DNA of 64,000 nucleotides from Alcanivorax sp. (GTDB lineage: Bacteria > Pseudomonadota > Gammaproteobacteria > Pseudomonadales > Alcanivoracaceae): the NCBI RefSeq assembly GCF_002726155.1, contig NZ_PBSH01000030.1:1-64000 (forward strand), written 5' to 3'. Under the pieces are notes generated by a model. That model saw nothing but the letters and a program-made list of their open reading frames with translations. It did not search any database and was not told the origin of the DNA. Shown one piece after another: positions 55,503 to 63,683 of this stretch (positions are counted from its first letter, which is position 1; each line of letters begins with the position of its first letter). Made by a program: the position numbers and the translations under genes.

Positions 55503-57227
55503 ATGGAAGCACAACAGAGTACGGCTGAACTTTTTTCACCTTCCCAGGCTGCGCTGACAGCCCTTGATGCGGCGAAGGATCAATGGGCACAAACCACTGT
55601 CGCTGAGCGCCTGACCATTTTGCAGGAAATCAAGGATGCTCTGGTCCAGGTTGCACCAGGCTGGGTGGCGGCAGCCACCCGGGCCAAGCAGCTACCAGCG
55701 GACTCGCCGTTGCAGGGTGAAGAGTGGCTGTCTGGCCCCTATGCTCTTATGGGGGCATGTAATGGTTTGATGCAGACCCTGTCGGAAATGGATGGCAAGG
55801 CCTTTCTCGATGGTTTGCCGAAACGCAAGCTGGTGACGGGACAAACGGCGGTAAAAGTAACGCCGCATTCTATATGGGATCGGTTGCTGCTTTCCGGCGT
55901 TAAGGCAGAAATCTGGATGCAACCGGGGGTGACGGAAGAGAATTTGCCGGCACACGCGGCGACCTTGTATGACTCCCCCCGGGCCGACCGCAAGGGCAAG
56001 GTTTCGTTGGTACTGGGGGCGGGCAATATTGCGGCTATTGCTCCACTGGATGCCTTTCAGAAACTGTTTGTGGAAAACCAGGTGGTGATTCTGAAAATGA
56101 ATCCGGTGAATGACTACCTGACCGATTACCTGTGCGCGGCCCTGCGGCCTCTGATAGACCGCGATGCATTGCGGATTGTGAAAGGTGGCGGAGATGTGGG
56201 CGCCTGGTTGACTGAGCATCCGGTGGTAGAAGAGATCCACATTACCGGTTCCGAAGTTACCCATGACGCCATTATCTGGGGCGTGGGAGAGGAAGGTCGC
56301 GCCAACCGGGAAGCACGAACGCCGCGGGTGGACAAGCGGATCACCTCGGAACTGGGCGCGGTATGCCCGACGATTGTGGTGCCGGGCAACTGGTCCGAGG
56401 CGGATATCCGTTTTCAGGCGGAAAACCTGGCCACCCAGAAATTGCACAATTCCGGTTTCAACTGCGTGGCATGCCAGGCATTGCTGATGCCTCGCGGCTG
56501 GAAACAAGGTGAGGCCCTGCTTCAGGCACTACAGAAAGTAATGGGTGAATCACAGCGTTTGGCGTATTACCCGGGTGCAGAGGATCGCCTGGGGGCTTTC
56601 CGGGGGCATGGCCAGCGGATCTCCAGCGTGCCTCGTGGCAAGGCTCCTCCGGTGATCTTTACCCGTCTGGAAGACGATCCCTGGTTTTGCGAAAACGAGG
56701 TATTCGCCCCGGCGCTGTCAACCCATGAGCTGGAAGCGCAGAGTGCGGAGCAGTATTTGAAATCGGCTATCGATTATGCCAATGAGAATCTGCACGGCAC
56801 CCTCGGTGCCAATATCGTTATTCACCCCTCGACCCTGAAAGAGATTGGCCGTGAGCGTTTCGAGGCGTTGATCGGTGAGCTGCGCTACGGCACCATCGCC
56901 ATCAATGCCTGGACCGGGCTGGGCTTCTTGATGACGGTCTGCCCCTGGGGCGCGTTCCCCGGCCATACCCTGGAGGATGTGCAAAGTGGTATTGGAACCG
57001 TGCACAACACCTTCATGCTGGAAGGGGTGGAGCGCACGGTGGTAGAGGCGCCGTTCCGGCCATTTCCCCGCTCTGCCATGGCTGGCAGCCCGACCCTGCT
57101 ACCCCGGCCGCCGTGGTTTATCACCAATCGCCGACAGCATGAAGTGGGCCGGCTTTTGACGTTGTTCCAGTATCGACCGGGTTGGCTCAAGCTGCCCCGT
57201 ATTTTCCTGAATGCCCTTTTGGGCTAA
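55503..57227 (+). CDS. Aldehyde dehydrogenase family protein (long variant)
   Basis: 574 aa, longer than usual (about 490). ATG 55503 (MEAQQSTAELFSPSQAALTA) has AAGGAGG seven nt upstream. NAD(P)-binding part: LVLGAGNIAAIAPLDAFQKL, LKMNPVNDYLTDY, GGGDVGAWLTEHPVVEEIHI-TGS. General base Glu in KRITSELGAVCP and catalytic Cys in HNSGFNCVACQALLMP (Cys aligned with ALDH C302 by spacing from the Asn). The C-terminal extension (about 500-574) contains RPFPRSAMAGSPTLLPRPPW-FITN, not seen in standard ALDHs. Third enzyme of an alcohol-to-acyl-CoA cassette. Confidence 0.9.
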   Translation: MEAQQSTAELFSPSQAALTALDAAKDQWAQTTVAERLTILQEIKDALVQVAPGWVAAATRAKQLPADSPLQGEEWLSGPYALMGACNGLMQTLSEMDGKAFLDGLPKRKLVTGQTAVKVTPHSIWDRLLLSGVKAEIWMQPGVTEENLPAHAATLYDSPRADRKGKVSLVLGAGNIAAIAPLDAFQKLFVENQVVILKMNPVNDYLTDYLCAALRPLIDRDALRIVKGGGDVGAWLTEHPVVEEIHITGSEVTHDAIIWGVGEEGRANREARTPRVDKRITSELGAVCPTIVVPGNWSEADIRFQAENLATQKLHNSGFNCVACQALLMPRGWKQGEALLQALQKVMGESQRLAYYPGAEDRLGAFRGHGQRISSVPRGKAPPVIFTRLEDDPWFCENEVFAPALSTHELEAQSAEQYLKSAIDYANENLHGTLGANIVIHPSTLKEIGRERFEALIGELRYGTIAINAWTGLGFLMTVCPWGAFPGHTLEDVQSGIGTVHNTFMLEGVERTVVEAPFRPFPRSAMAGSPTLLPRPPWFITNRRQHEVGRLLTLFQYRPGWLKLPRIFLNALLG

Positions 57228-57237
57228 GGTGCGCCCG

Positions 57238-57265
57238 GGCTTGTCGGGGAAATCCCCGGCAAGCC
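57238..57265 (+). terminator. Hairpin after the ALDH gene
   Basis: GGCTTGTCGGGG, loop AAAT, CCCCGGCAAGCC: 12-bp stem with one G-U pair. No T run follows, so it may slow rather than stop transcription into the tetR gene 27 bp further on. Confidence 0.45.
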
Positions 57266-57291
57266 GCACCTGTCACTGCATAGAGACCATC

Positions 57292-57906
57292 ATGACGGCA
57301 AAGGCACCAGCCAAACTTGAAGAACGCGCAAGGCGCAATGCCCGCAAGCGCACCGAGAAAAAGGCGATGATCGCCGAGAGTGCGGTGCAGACGCTTCAAG
57401 AGCTGGGCTATGCCAATACCAGCCTGCGTGATATTGCCAGCCAGGCCGACCTTTCCCTGGGCATGCTGCATTATTACTTCGAAGACAAGGCCGAATTGAT
57501 CACCTTCTGCGTTACGGCTTACAAGGCGGAATTTACCGCTTTGTTGCAAAGCGCTCTGGAAGGGGTGAGCGGTCGTGAGGCGGTTATCGAGCGTTTTTCC
57601 GACGCACTGGCGGGCTCTATCTTCAACGATGGTGCGACCCACCGTTTGTGGTATGACATTCGTACCCAGGCGCTATTTGATCCATCCTTTCGAGTGGCCG
57701 TCTCCGAGATTGAGCAAACCCTGATTGATGTCGTAGAGCGTGCCTGGCTGTTGGCGGGAAATCGGGCAGATGAGTTCAGCCCGCTTCATTATTCCGTTGT
57801 GGATGGCGTGTTTCGTTATCTGATGCAACGCCAGACGCTGGGCGATAGCCGGGATCAGGCTGAGCTGGCAGAGGCTATCCGGGTAGTCATGGACAAGCTT
57901 CTCTAG
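57292..57906 (+). CDS. TetR-family transcriptional regulator
   Basis: 204 aa. ATG 57292 (MTAKAPAKLEERARRNARKR) with GAGACC only, a weak Shine-Dalgarno. HTH (about 25-75): MIAESAVQTLQELGYANTSL, RDIASQADLSLGMLHYYFED, KAELITF. The N terminus is strongly basic. Resembles BetI/AcrR-type regulators that sense lipid-like ligands. It ends the GMC-ligase-ALDH cluster and is the obvious candidate to control it. Confidence 0.92.
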   Translation: MTAKAPAKLEERARRNARKRTEKKAMIAESAVQTLQELGYANTSLRDIASQADLSLGMLHYYFEDKAELITFCVTAYKAEFTALLQSALEGVSGREAVIERFSDALAGSIFNDGATHRLWYDIRTQALFDPSFRVAVSEIEQTLIDVVERAWLLAGNRADEFSPLHYSVVDGVFRYLMQRQTLGDSRDQAELAEAIRVVMDKLL

Positions 57907-58275
57907 CGCTGCGGCTTTCACCCCCTGTTTTCTTTCCCTCTTCTATCATGCTGTCACGGCCCTTCTCCGTCCGTCTGACTATTCTGACGGAAACGCGGGT
58001 GGATTGATGAGCAGGGCGATTGATACCGAATTCCCCGTTCTTTCTCCCGCCGTTTTTGTGCTACTGCGCTTTCCAAGTTTTCCAGCGGCGGGTAGCCGGC
58101 GTGCGTCATATGGGCTGTCAGATTCGCCGTGTTGTCATGAACGGCTTGCTTTTGCTTACCAAATACAACTAATTCGCTAGTGTTTTTCTTCATGATGTGG
58201 CGATGATAGGGGTTTGCAGGAACCGTTTGGAAAGCGCTAATGGCGTGAAAAGCATAACAATAAGGAGCAGGGAGA
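57907..58275. other. Intergenic region upstream of atfA2
   Basis: About 370 bp, no supported gene. A 79-codon minus-strand frame starting at 58193 with MKKNTSELVVFGKQKQAVHD was considered but has no Shine-Dalgarno and no recognisable family. The 3' end includes AAGGAGCAGGGAG, the ribosome binding site of atfA2. Confidence 0.5.
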
Positions 58276-59631
58276 ATGGCCCGTAAATTGTCCATTATGG
58301 ATTCCGGTTGGCTGATGATGGAAACCCGTGAGACCCCGATGCATGTGGGTGGATTGGCATTGTTTGCAATACCGGAAGACGCGCCAGCGGATTACATGGA
58401 AAGCATTTACCGCTATCTGGTAGAGGTGAACGGTATTTGCCGTCCTTTTAATCAGAAGATCCAGTCGCACTTGCCCATGCGCATGGACGCGGCCTGGGTG
58501 GAAGACAAGACGTTCGACATTGATTATCACGTGCGCCATTCCGCCTTGCCGCGCCCGGGGCGAGTGCGCGAGCTGCTTTCGCTGGTGTCGCGGCTGCACG
58601 CCCAGCGTCTGGACCCCAGCCGCCCATTGTGGGAGAGCTATCTGATCGAAGGGCTGGAGGGGAACCGCTTCGCGCTTTATACCAAGATGCACCATTCCAT
58701 GGTGGACGGGGTGGCCGGTATGTACCTGATGCAGTCACGTCTGGCTAACAGTGCCGAAGATCGCCTGCCGGTGCCCTGGTCGGGCGAATGGGATGCGGAG
58801 AAGAAACCGAGGAAGAGCAGCGGCGCCCCTGCGGCAACCACGGGCATGAAAGGCACGGTGAGCAATCTGCGCCGGGGCAGTGGCCAGCTGGTGGATCTGT
58901 TGCGCCAACCCAAAGACGGCAATGTGAAGACCATCTATCGGGCGCCGAAAACCCAGCTCAACCGGCGAGTGACCGGCGCCCGACGCTTTGCGGCTCAGTC
59001 CTGGTCCCTGCCGCGGATCAAGGCCGCTGCCAAGCAGCATGGCGGTACAGTGAACGATATTTTCCTGGCAATGTGTGGCGGGGGGCTGCGGCGTTACCTG
59101 TTGAGCCAGGAGGCGTTACCAGACCAGCCGCTGGTGGCTCAGGTGCCGGTGTCGTTGCGCAGTGCGGACCAGGCGGGCGAGGGGGGTAATGCGATTACTA
59201 CCGTACAGGTCAGCCTGGGAACGCATATCGCAGAGCCCCTTAACCGGCTGGCAGCCATTCAGGATTCCATGAAAGGGGTGAAGTCCCGGCTTGGCGATAT
59301 GCAGAAGTCCGAGATCGATGTGTATACCTTACTCACCAATGTGCCGTTGTCGCTTGGCCAGGTGACAGGATTGTCCGGGCGGGTAAGCCCCATGTTCAAT
59401 TTGGTGATTTCCAACGTTCCTGGGCCCAAGAATCCGCTGTACCTCAACGGCGCCGAAATGTTGGCTTCTTACCCTGTATCGTTGGTGCTGCATGGCTATG
59501 CGTTGAATATTACCGTGCTCAGCTACAAGGACAGCCTGGAATTCGGCGTCATCGGTTGCCGCGATACGCTCCCGCATATACAGCGCTTTCTGGATTACTT
59601 CGAGGAATCGCTGGTGGAACTGGAAGGCTGA
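58276..59631 (+). CDS. atfA2: Wax ester synthase/diacylglycerol acyltransferase
   Basis: 451-aa WS/DGAT that condenses acyl-CoA with long-chain alcohols or diacylglycerol to make storage wax esters and triacylglycerols, bound to the inner membrane. MARKLSIMDSGWLMMETRET and MHVGGLALFAIPE open the protein; the active site HHxxxDG is KMHHSMVDGVAG near residue 138. Further conserved segments are TVNDIFLAMCGGGLRRYL, NLVISNVPGPKNPLY and SLEFGVIGCRDTLPHIQRFL. Length and sequence agree with A. borkumensis AtfA2 as I recall it. ATG 58276 follows AAGGAGC. Monocistronic, ending in a strong hairpin. Confidence 0.95.
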   Translation: MARKLSIMDSGWLMMETRETPMHVGGLALFAIPEDAPADYMESIYRYLVEVNGICRPFNQKIQSHLPMRMDAAWVEDKTFDIDYHVRHSALPRPGRVRELLSLVSRLHAQRLDPSRPLWESYLIEGLEGNRFALYTKMHHSMVDGVAGMYLMQSRLANSAEDRLPVPWSGEWDAEKKPRKSSGAPAATTGMKGTVSNLRRGSGQLVDLLRQPKDGNVKTIYRAPKTQLNRRVTGARRFAAQSWSLPRIKAAAKQHGGTVNDIFLAMCGGGLRRYLLSQEALPDQPLVAQVPVSLRSADQAGEGGNAITTVQVSLGTHIAEPLNRLAAIQDSMKGVKSRLGDMQKSEIDVYTLLTNVPLSLGQVTGLSGRVSPMFNLVISNVPGPKNPLYLNGAEMLASYPVSLVLHGYALNITVLSYKDSLEFGVIGCRDTLPHIQRFLDYFEESLVELEG

Positions 59632-59680
59632 TCCGGTAACCGTTTGTTGAGGGTCGGGATTGCGCCTTTAAGGCCTTGTG

Positions 59681-59716
59681 GTTGAGTAGCTGCCTACGGG
59701 GTAGGCGCTACTCAAC
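59681..59716. terminator. Hairpin between convergent atfA2 and the beta-barrel gene
   Basis: GTTGAGTAGC-T-GCCTAC, loop GGG, GTAGGCGCTACTCAAC: a 16-bp stem with one bulged T and a three-base loop. No T run on either side; position between convergent genes suggests a bidirectional terminator. Confidence 0.65.
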
Positions 59717-59738
59717 AGTGATGCAGGGCTTGGCGCTT

Positions 59739-60314
59739 TTAATCCCGGAAGAACCAGCGCACGCCAACCTCGTATTCAGTCAGGTCCAGATCATCGTAAT
59801 CGCGCAGCGTGGCAGATAGCCCAACTTGCGGTGTGACTTTATAAATGGCTTCGATAAGCGAGGCGGTATCACGAAAGAGCACATCGGATTCGCCGATTTC
59901 GAGGCCGACCTGCCATTTATCGTTGAATTCGTGTCTGAGGCCGATGTGGTGGTACCAACCGCGTTCGGTAGAACCGTTTTGCAGCTCAAGTTCGTTGTGG
60001 TCTGAGCCCAGAAAAATCGCAGTTTGGGCGCTTAACGGATAATGAACGCCGAGACCAAGCACCGACCAGGATTCCTGCTGAGCGTTTTTTTCCGGCAACC
60101 GGACATTACCCGCATGGTAGCGACCGCGCGCATGGAGCCAGCCGAAAGCCGAGGCGCTGGCCTTTAATGTGCCGGAACTGCTGTCGCCGAAACCGGAGTA
60201 GTCCGTATTTTGTAGGGAGTAGCCGATGTCGACGTAGTCGAAAGTTTCTGAGGCTTGTGCTAATGGGCTAAAGAGAATGGCCGCTGCAAATGCAACGCGA
60301 TAAAGGCTGTGCAC
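59739..60314 (-). CDS. Small outer-membrane beta-barrel protein
   Basis: 191 aa. GTG start at 60314 (VHSLYRVAFAAAILFSPLAQ-A) with AAGGA seven nt upstream and no in-frame ATG; the N terminus is a signal peptide. The mature protein alternates polar and aromatic residues (FDYVDIGYSLQNTDYSGFGD, GLGVHYPLSAQTAIFLGSDH) and ends in a terminal strand LTEYEVGVRWFFRD with Phe near the C terminus, as in eight-strand outer-membrane barrels. No named family recognised. Lies alone between convergent atfA2 and divergent yebC. Confidence 0.75.
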   Translation of the reverse strand: MHSLYRVAFAAAILFSPLAQASETFDYVDIGYSLQNTDYSGFGDSSSGTLKASASAFGWLHARGRYHAGNVRLPEKNAQQESWSVLGLGVHYPLSAQTAIFLGSDHNELELQNGSTERGWYHHIGLRHEFNDKWQVGLEIGESDVLFRDTASLIEAIYKVTPQVGLSATLRDYDDLDLTEYEVGVRWFFRD

Positions 60315-60537
60315 GATGAAGTCCTTGTTTATTGTATTTATGCGGAGGGGAGGATAGCGGAAATGGTTTGAGGATGGGAAAGTAATTACCGGGTAGAGTG
60401 GCTATCCATCGCGTTTACCCTGTCAGAAAAGGTGCGCTTGTGGTCTGTGCGCTGCTTTCTCCCTCCTTCCCTTGTTCTTCTCTCCCTGATCTTCCCCTAA
60501 AATACCCGGCAACCAATCTCTCTGGAGCAAGATTCGT

Positions 60538-61257
60538 ATGGGCCGCGCCTATCAAAACCGCAAAGAATCCATGGCGAAAACCTCGGATATGAAAGCCAAG
60601 GTGTACAGCCGTTATGGTCGGGAGATCTATGTCAGCGCGAAATCCGGCGGCCTGGACCCCACGGCGAACCTGGCGTTGCGCAGCCTGATCGATCGTGCCA
60701 AGAAGGATCAGGTGCCCGGCCACGTGATCGACAAGGCCATTGAGAAAGCCAAAGGCGGGGGAGGCGAGGATTACTCTCCGGCTCGCTACGAAGGCTATGG
60801 CCCGGGCGGCTGCATGGCGCTGATCGAATGCCTGACGGACAATCCGAACCGTACTTTTGGCGATGTGCGAATGGCCTTCACCAAGACCAAATGCAAGATC
60901 GGCACCCAGGGTACGGTGAGCCACATGTTTGACCACGTGGCCATTTTCGTCTTTGCCCACGAGGATGAGGACGCGGTGCTGGAAGCCTTGATGGAGGCAG
61001 ATGTGGATGTCAGCGAAATCGAAGATGACAACGGCACACTGACCGTCTTCACACCCAATACGGAATACTTCAAGGCCAAGCAGGCGCTGACGGAAGCCTT
61101 CGGTGAACTGGACTTCGACGTGGATGAAATCCAGTTTGTCCCGCAGAGCTACACCACCATCAGTAGCGAAGATATGGAGATGTTCGACAAATTCATGGCC
61201 ATGCTGAACGATCTGGATGACGTGCAGAACGTGTATCACAACGTGGATCTGGGTTAG
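60538..61257 (+). CDS. YebC/PmpR-family protein, YeeN type
   Basis: 239 aa. Begins [20 protein letters not shown] and [20 protein letters not shown], then [20 protein letters not shown] and [23 protein letters not shown]. The end [10 protein letters not shown] is typical of the YeeN branch rather than YebC proper. YebC-like proteins act as transcription factors or, in recent work, in relieving ribosome stalling on proline stretches. ATG 60538; GGAG sits 12-14 nt upstream, a little far. Followed by pncC after 6 bp. Confidence 0.93.
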   Translation: MGRAYQNRKESMAKTSDMKAKVYSRYGREIYVSAKSGGLDPTANLALRSLIDRAKKDQVPGHVIDKAIEKAKGGGGEDYSPARYEGYGPGGCMALIECLTDNPNRTFGDVRMAFTKTKCKIGTQGTVSHMFDHVAIFVFAHEDEDAVLEALMEADVDVSEIEDDNGTLTVFTPNTEYFKAKQALTEAFGELDFDVDEIQFVPQSYTTISSEDMEMFDKFMAMLNDLDDVQNVYHNVDLG

Positions 61258-61263
61258 CCGCAC

Positions 61264-61758
61264 ATGCCAATTCGTGACGAAGAGATACTCACCGCTGCAC
61301 AAGCCCTGGCCGGGGCTCTGGCCGAACAGCGGTTGATATTGACCACCGCTGAATCGTGCACCGGCGGAGGCATTGCGGAAACCCTGACCGGTATTGCCGG
61401 CGCGTCCGCGTGGTTTGATCGGGGGTTTGTGACGTATTCCAACGAAGCCAAGCAGGAAATGCTGGGCGTGCTGCCGGCAACCCTGGACACCGCGGGTGCC
61501 GTCAGCGAAGCGACGGCGCTGGAAATGGCCCGGGGCGCGATTAGCCACTCCCGCGCCCATGTCAGCGTGGCGGTGACCGGTATCGCGGGGCCGGACGGGG
61601 GCACCCCGGACAAGCCGGTGGGCACAGTCTGGATTGCCTGGGGGCAGAAGCTGGGTTATGCCGAGGCCCGTTGCTTCCAGTTTGCCGGTGACCGCAATGC
61701 CGTCCGTCAGCAGACCATTCATGAAGCCATACTGGGCTTGAATGCCCGCCTCAAGTAG
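61264..61758 (+). CDS. pncC: Nicotinamide-nucleotide amidohydrolase (CinA C-terminal type)
   Basis: 164 aa single-domain form that deamidates NMN to NaMN in pyridine nucleotide recycling. LTTAESCTGGGIAETLTGIA (about 27-46), SAWFDRGFVTYSNEAKQEML, AVTGIAGPDGGTPDKPVGTV-WIAW are the conserved blocks. It stands directly upstream of recA, the usual cinA-recA order. Start ATG 61264 is 6 bp after yebC, so these two may be co-transcribed. Confidence 0.94.
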   Translation: MPIRDEEILTAAQALAGALAEQRLILTTAESCTGGGIAETLTGIAGASAWFDRGFVTYSNEAKQEMLGVLPATLDTAGAVSEATALEMARGAISHSRAHVSVAVTGIAGPDGGTPDKPVGTVWIAWGQKLGYAEARCFQFAGDRNAVRQQTIHEAILGLNARLK

Positions 61759-61833
61759 CCACAATCAGGCTATTCATCGTTGCCCCGCTAAGGCGGGCTT
61801 GCAGCAACAGTGATGTGGACAGAAACAGGGTGG

Positions 61834-61881
61834 TTGCAATGGACAGCCAATGCTGTTCATAATACTGTCCATATTGTCAGT
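61834..61881 (+). promoter_or_regulatory. recA promoter with LexA (SOS) box
   Basis: TTGCAA (61834-61839), 18-bp spacer, CATAAT (61858-61863), followed directly by ACTGTCCATATTGTCAGT (61864-61881), which has the ACTG-N10-CAGT symmetry of the gammaproteobacterial LexA box. Operator overlaps the start site region, consistent with SOS repression. Confidence 0.75.
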
Positions 61882-61961
61882 GCTGGCCGAAAGGTCAGAT
61901 AAGACAGATCAGATACGGTTGGCGTCAATGAATGACGCACCGCAAACGGAGAGGGGTCACA

Positions 61962-62996
61962 ATGAGCGATAAAGGTAAGGCGCTGTCCGCCGCGCTGTCA
62001 CAGATTGAGCGCCAATTCGGCAAAGGGTCCGTCATGCGCATGGGTGATCGCAAGCGCGAGCGCATGCCATCCATTTCTACCGGGTCACTGGGGCTGGACG
62101 TTGCCCTGGGGATTGGCGGGCTGCCGAAGGGGCGGATCGTGGAAATCTACGGCCCTGAATCCTCTGGTAAAACCACCCTGACCCTGAGCGTGATCGCCCA
62201 GGCCCAGAAAAAAGGCGCCACCTGCGCCTTTGTGGACGCGGAGCACGCACTGGACCCGGATTACGCGGAAAAGCTGGGTGTGAACGTGGATGATCTGATT
62301 GTTTCCCAGCCGGATACCGGTGAGCAGGCGCTGGAAATCACCGACATGCTGGTGCGCTCCGGCGCAGTGGATGTGGTCATCGTGGATTCCGTCGCCGCCC
62401 TGGTGCCGAAAGCAGAAATTGAAGGCGAAATGGGTGACACCCACGTGGGCCTGCAGGCCCGGCTGATGAGCCAGGCACTGCGTAAAATTACCGGTAATGT
62501 GAAAAACGCCAATACCCTGGTGGTGTTCATTAACCAGATCCGCATGAAGATTGGTGTGATGTTCGGCAACCCGGAAACCACCACTGGCGGTAACGCACTG
62601 AAATTCTATTCTTCCGTCCGTCTGGATATCCGCCGTATTGGCGCGGTGAAGCAGGGCGATGAAGTCACCGGTAATGAAACCCGGGTGAAAGTAGTGAAGA
62701 ACAAGGTGTCCCCGCCGTTCCGGCAGGCCGAGTTCCAGATTCTCTACGGTCAGGGCATCAACCAGTTAGGCGAAGTGCTGGACCTGGGCGTTCAACAGGG
62801 CCTGGTAGACAAATCCGGTGCCTGGTACGCCTACAAGGGCGACAAGATTGGCCAGGGCAAGCAAAACGCCTGTGAGTACCTGCGTGAAAACCCGGCCATC
62901 GCCGAAGAAATCGAAACGGAAATCCGGGCTCGTCTGCTGCCGGATCCCACCTCAGAAGCGCCGGTTGAAGAGGAAGCCGCGGCTGACGATGAGTAA
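61962..62996 (+). CDS. recA: Recombinase RecA
   Basis: 344 aa, full length. ATG 61962 ([20 protein letters not shown]) follows GGAGAGGGG. Walker [21 protein letters not shown] (about 65-84), Walker [23 protein letters not shown], loop L1 and L2 regions ([19 protein letters not shown]), [19 protein letters not shown] and an acidic C terminus ([13 protein letters not shown]). Forms the strand-exchange filament and induces LexA cleavage. SOS box upstream. Stop overlaps the recX start. Confidence 0.99.
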   Translation: MSDKGKALSAALSQIERQFGKGSVMRMGDRKRERMPSISTGSLGLDVALGIGGLPKGRIVEIYGPESSGKTTLTLSVIAQAQKKGATCAFVDAEHALDPDYAEKLGVNVDDLIVSQPDTGEQALEITDMLVRSGAVDVVIVDSVAALVPKAEIEGEMGDTHVGLQARLMSQALRKITGNVKNANTLVVFINQIRMKIGVMFGNPETTTGGNALKFYSSVRLDIRRIGAVKQGDEVTGNETRVKVVKNKVSPPFRQAEFQILYGQGINQLGEVLDLGVQQGLVDKSGAWYAYKGDKIGQGKQNACEYLRENPAIAEEIETEIRARLLPDPTSEAPVEEEAAADDE

Positions 62997-63459
62997 GGGA
63001 GATCCGCTGACGGAGGCCGAGCTGCGCCAGCGGGCGGTTGCCCTGCTGGCCCGGCGCGATCATGGCCGCCGCGAGCTGATCACCAAGCTGCAACAGCGGC
63101 TGGGTGAGCAGCCTGCGCTGGCTGAGGTCTTGGCCTGGTGTGAAGAACACGGCTTTATTGATGACCGGCGCTTTGCCGGTTTTTTTGTGCGCGCCCGTAT
63201 TGAGCGTGGACAGGGCGTCTTGCGCATTCGGCAAGAGCTTCAGCTCAAAGGCGTGGAGAACGATGTGATCGCCGAAGCGCTGGAGAATGCGGAGGTGGAC
63301 TGGTTCGCCCTCGCCAGAGAGGTCCGGGCCCGTCGATTCCGGTACTACCCCGCGGACCAAAAAGAAAAGGCCCGGCAGTTGCGCTTTCTGCAAAGCCGGG
63401 GCTTTGATGCCGAGCAGAGTTTTGCGGCGCTGGATACTTCGGAAGACGATCTGGACTAA
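62989..63459 (+). CDS. recX: RecA regulatory protein RecX
   Basis: 156 aa of normal length. ATG 62989 ([20 protein letters not shown]) overlaps recA by 8 nt. Three-helix RecX repeats: [47 protein letters not shown] and [26 protein letters not shown]. Binds the RecA filament and limits its extension. Translationally coupled to recA. Confidence 0.95.
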   Translation: MSKGDPLTEAELRQRAVALLARRDHGRRELITKLQQRLGEQPALAEVLAWCEEHGFIDDRRFAGFFVRARIERGQGVLRIRQELQLKGVENDVIAEALENAEVDWFALAREVRARRFRYYPADQKEKARQLRFLQSRGFDAEQSFAALDTSEDDLD

Positions 63460-63463
63460 TCGC

Positions 63464-63512
63464 CACATTCCACATTCCACATTCCACATTCCACATTCCA
63501 CATTCCACATTG
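63464..63512. repeat. Seven tandem copies of a 7-bp repeat (CACATTC)
   Basis: Six exact CACATTC units and a seventh ending CACATTG lie 5-53 bp after the recX stop. A 7-bp unit with a copy number that can slip. It reads Met-Trp-Asn-Val-Glu-Cys-Gly repeats on the opposite strand but no gene is implied. Confidence 0.95.
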
Positions 63513-63683
63513 CGCCAAGGTTTCCCGTTGAAAGCGGGCTGTGCTGAAGGCTGTTGCGCGACGATCTTGCTGTAGGCGCGACAGGTGGGGTCGACCGCGA
63601 CTGCAAGGCCGTGCGCTCAATGCGTTTTGCTGGTGGGTGGAGCAGGGTATCCTTGCGTTTTATGAGCCCGGATTGGGAACCCC

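Noticed and set aside
57954..58295. 113-codon minus-strand frame upstream of atfA2 (internal MKKNTSELVVFGKQKQAVHD)
   Set aside because: No family, no ribosome binding site, and it would cover the atfA2 promoter and start.
62758..63606. 282-codon minus-strand frame over recA/recX and the heptamer repeat
   Set aside because: Antisense to recA-recX; the Met-Trp-Asn-Val-Glu-Cys-Gly repeats are produced by the tandem DNA repeat.
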